A stretch of 64,000 bases of DNA, taken from contig NC_010644.1 of the NCBI RefSeq assembly GCF_000020145.1, positions 1,302,001-1,366,000 on the forward strand, given 5' to 3'. This document shows, piece by piece, positions 62,682 through 64,000 of this stretch. Below the pieces are notes generated by a model that had not been told where the DNA came from, ran no database searches, and worked only from the letters and a program-made list of their open reading frames with translations. The stretch's first letter is position 1, and each line of letters begins with the position of its first letter. Both the position numbers and the translations under genes were made by a program. Source of the DNA: Elusimicrobium minutum Pei191 (GTDB taxonomy: Bacteria > Elusimicrobiota > Elusimicrobia > Elusimicrobiales > Elusimicrobiaceae).

Positions 62682-64000
62682 TTAAGCTTTTGCCATTTTT
62701 CTTTTCATGTAAAGCTGAATACCTAAACTTATAATACTGTTTGTTAACCAATACAAAACCAAGCCCGCCGGGAAGTTAATAAACACAAACGTAAATATTA
62801 CCGGCATCCACTTAAGCATTGCCGTTTGCGTCGGATCGCTGCCTACGGGAGCTGTAATTCTTTGCTGAATAAACATTACGCCGCCCATAACTATAGGCAG
62901 AACATAAAAAGGATCTTTAGCGGACAAGTCCGTAATCCACCAAACAAACCCGGCGCCGTGAAGTTCCCATGATGTTCTAAATGCGTTAAAAAGCGCAATG
63001 AATATAGGAAGCTGTATAAGCAGCGGCAAGCAACCCATAAAAGGATTAAATTTATGCTTTTTATAAAGAGCAAGCATAGCTTGTTGCTGCGCGGTCTGGT
63101 CATTTTTATATCTTTCCTGAATGCTTTTCATTTCCGGCTGGATTTTTTGCATTACCATAGAAGACTTGTGCTGCATAATGGTAAGCCTTAACATGGTAAT
63201 TTGGAATAATACGGCAAGTATTATTATGGCTACGCCGTAGTTGCCGGTAAACCTGTACAATGTTTCTAACACCCAACGCACCATTTTCCCAAGCGCTCCA
63301 AAGAACCCGAACTCAATTGATTTGTCCAAACTATAAGGCATTGTCTGGAATGTTTTGTAGTCTTTAGGCCCGAAATAGAAATCAGACTGTAAAACCGTTT
63401 TAGATTTCGGAGGTAAAGACATTGCCGGCACCGTAATTTTAAGCATGGGGCCTTCCACTTTGGCTTTACCTAATAAACCAAAAAACCTCGGGTGCGAATC
63501 AACAATAACTTTCTCTGTTTCCAATAAACCCGATTTCCAATTTTGCGGGATTAAAACCGCAAGAAAATATCTGTTATTAAGGCCGGCCCAAATCCAATTG
63601 CCGTCCTTAACGGAATCTTCAATTTTTTCTTTACTTCTATTATGAAAGGTTGGAAATTTTTTCCCTTCTTCTTGCGTAATGTAAACAGCTTTCATTTCGC
63701 GGCTGTTGTCGCTTTTTTCACTTTCAACAGTACCTATACCGGGGCCGAAGTTAAAGTAAAACTGGTCCAGTGTTTGTTCTTTTGTACTTCTGTTTTCTAT
63801 TGAAAGGGATAAATTATTTATACCATCATCATTAAAGGTATAAGTTTTGTTTATCCTTATATAACCTTCTTCGACAGTAAAGGTTATACTGTTCTCCGTT
63901 CTGCCGGCTTCTTTAAAGGTAAGCCTCGGAAAGGTTGTGTAAAAACCTTCCTCAGTATAAGGCGTTAAATTAACGTCTCCTACGCAGTCTTTAAAAATAT
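62682..64000 (-). CDS. yidC: Membrane protein insertase YidC, 5' end outside window
   Basis: The frame is open from the right edge to the stop at 62682: at least 439 codons. The upstream part (for example LDQFYFNFGPGIG) belongs to the periplasmic P1 domain, so an internal ATG near 63695 is not the start. The C-terminal 60TMP domain has the helices YGVAIIILAVLFQITMLRL (groove Arg included), the cytoplasmic loop KIQPEMKSIQERY, LPLLIQLPIFIALFNAF and a final FPAGLVLYWLTNSIIS. It inserts proteins into the inner membrane. It stands 20 bases before jag. Confidence 0.96.
   Translation of the reverse strand, partial: IFKDCVGDVNLTPYTEEGFYTTFPRLTFKEAGRTENSITFTVEEGYIRINKTYTFNDDGINNLSLSIENRSTKEQTLDQFYFNFGPGIGTVESEKSDNSREMKAVYITQEEGKKFPTFHNRSKEKIEDSVKDGNWIWAGLNNRYFLAVLIPQNWKSGLLETEKVIVDSHPRFFGLLGKAKVEGPMLKITVPAMSLPPKSKTVLQSDFYFGPKDYKTFQTMPYSLDKSIEFGFFGALGKMVRWVLETLYRFTGNYGVAIIILAVLFQITMLRLTIMQHKSSMVMQKIQPEMKSIQERYKNDQTAQQQAMLALYKKHKFNPFMGCLPLLIQLPIFIALFNAFRTSWELHGAGFVWWITDLSAKDPFYVLPIVMGGVMFIQQRITAPVGSDPTQTAMLKWMPVIFTFVFINFPAGLVLYWLTNSIISLGIQLYMKRKMAKA

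Noticed and set aside
62682-63695. Complete 337-residue YidC starting at an internal ATG
   Set aside because: The frame continues without stop to the right edge and the extra part matches the periplasmic P1 domain, so the gene is partial.
1-64000. CRISPR arrays, insertion sequences, prophage or integration sites
   Set aside because: I saw no regularly spaced repeats, transposase or integrase motifs, and the single tRNA gene has no repeated 3' end nearby.

Overview
The window looks like chromosomal DNA of an Elusimicrobiota bacterium, most likely a relative of Elusimicrobium minutum. This is an inference from the moderate-to-low GC content, dense gene packing, the stand-alone type IV pilin-like genes with near-identical MKKGFTLIELLVVV leaders, and an amino-acid/peptide-oriented gene set. 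I see no insertion sequence, prophage, integrase, CRISPR array or rRNA. About 60 protein genes and one tRNA fill the 64 kb, and both ends cut through genes.

Positions 1-10.5 kb (minus strand) hold a tight operon combining an envelope module with a Tad/Flp-type pilus module. In transcription order it encodes a 1397-residue surface protein with seven FlgD-Ig-like units, a PorV-like outer-membrane barrel, two tiny Flp-type pilins (one of only 59 residues), a TadE-like pseudopilin, CpaB, a very short secretin, a single-polypeptide fusion of a TadZ/CpaE-like domain with the TadA/CpaF ATPase, and a secreted protein running off the left edge. Overlapping promoters lie at about 10.7 kb. This is the most unusual region of the window.

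Positions 10.9-24.3 kb (minus strand) carry a diguanylate cyclase, a solute-binding-protein-like gene without a signal peptide and tsaD, then, beyond a hairpin, a long operon: M50 protease, trpS (with a probable Fe-S motif), scpA, scpB, glgA, alkaline phosphatase, and an FtsX-EnvC-CtpA-like envelope-remodelling cassette. Positions 24.4-30.8 kb hold thrC-nusB-ligA plus a small lipoprotein, an orphan pilin on the plus strand, and a DUF192/M20 peptidase pair.

Positions 30.9-43.0 kb (plus strand) carry a Dpp/Opp-type peptide importer without its binding protein, an acyl-CoA ligase, a CCA-adding/poly(A) polymerase-family enzyme, tRNA-Gly(CCC), a membrane-anchored carbohydrate-binding-like protein, a cyclodeaminase-family protein, an unknown 530-residue protein and a GYF-domain membrane protein. 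Positions 43.0-48.2 kb hold several terminators, small hypothetical and lipoprotein genes, metK, xth, a glycosyltransferase and a polysaccharide deacetylase.

Positions 48.2-60.6 kb (minus strand) form one 11-gene run in which mnmE-mnmG-rsmG continues directly into a reduced division/cell-wall cluster (rsmH-ftsL-ftsI-murF-mraY-ftsW-murG, without murE or murD). A second orphan pilin, then jag/khpB with a long acidic tail and a partial yidC, end the window. The yidC-jag-mnmE-mnmG-rsmG order is the one often found near bacterial replication origins, although no dnaA is present. Several genes have a -10 hexamer only 6-9 bases from the start codon and no good Shine-Dalgarno sequence, suggesting leaderless mRNAs.
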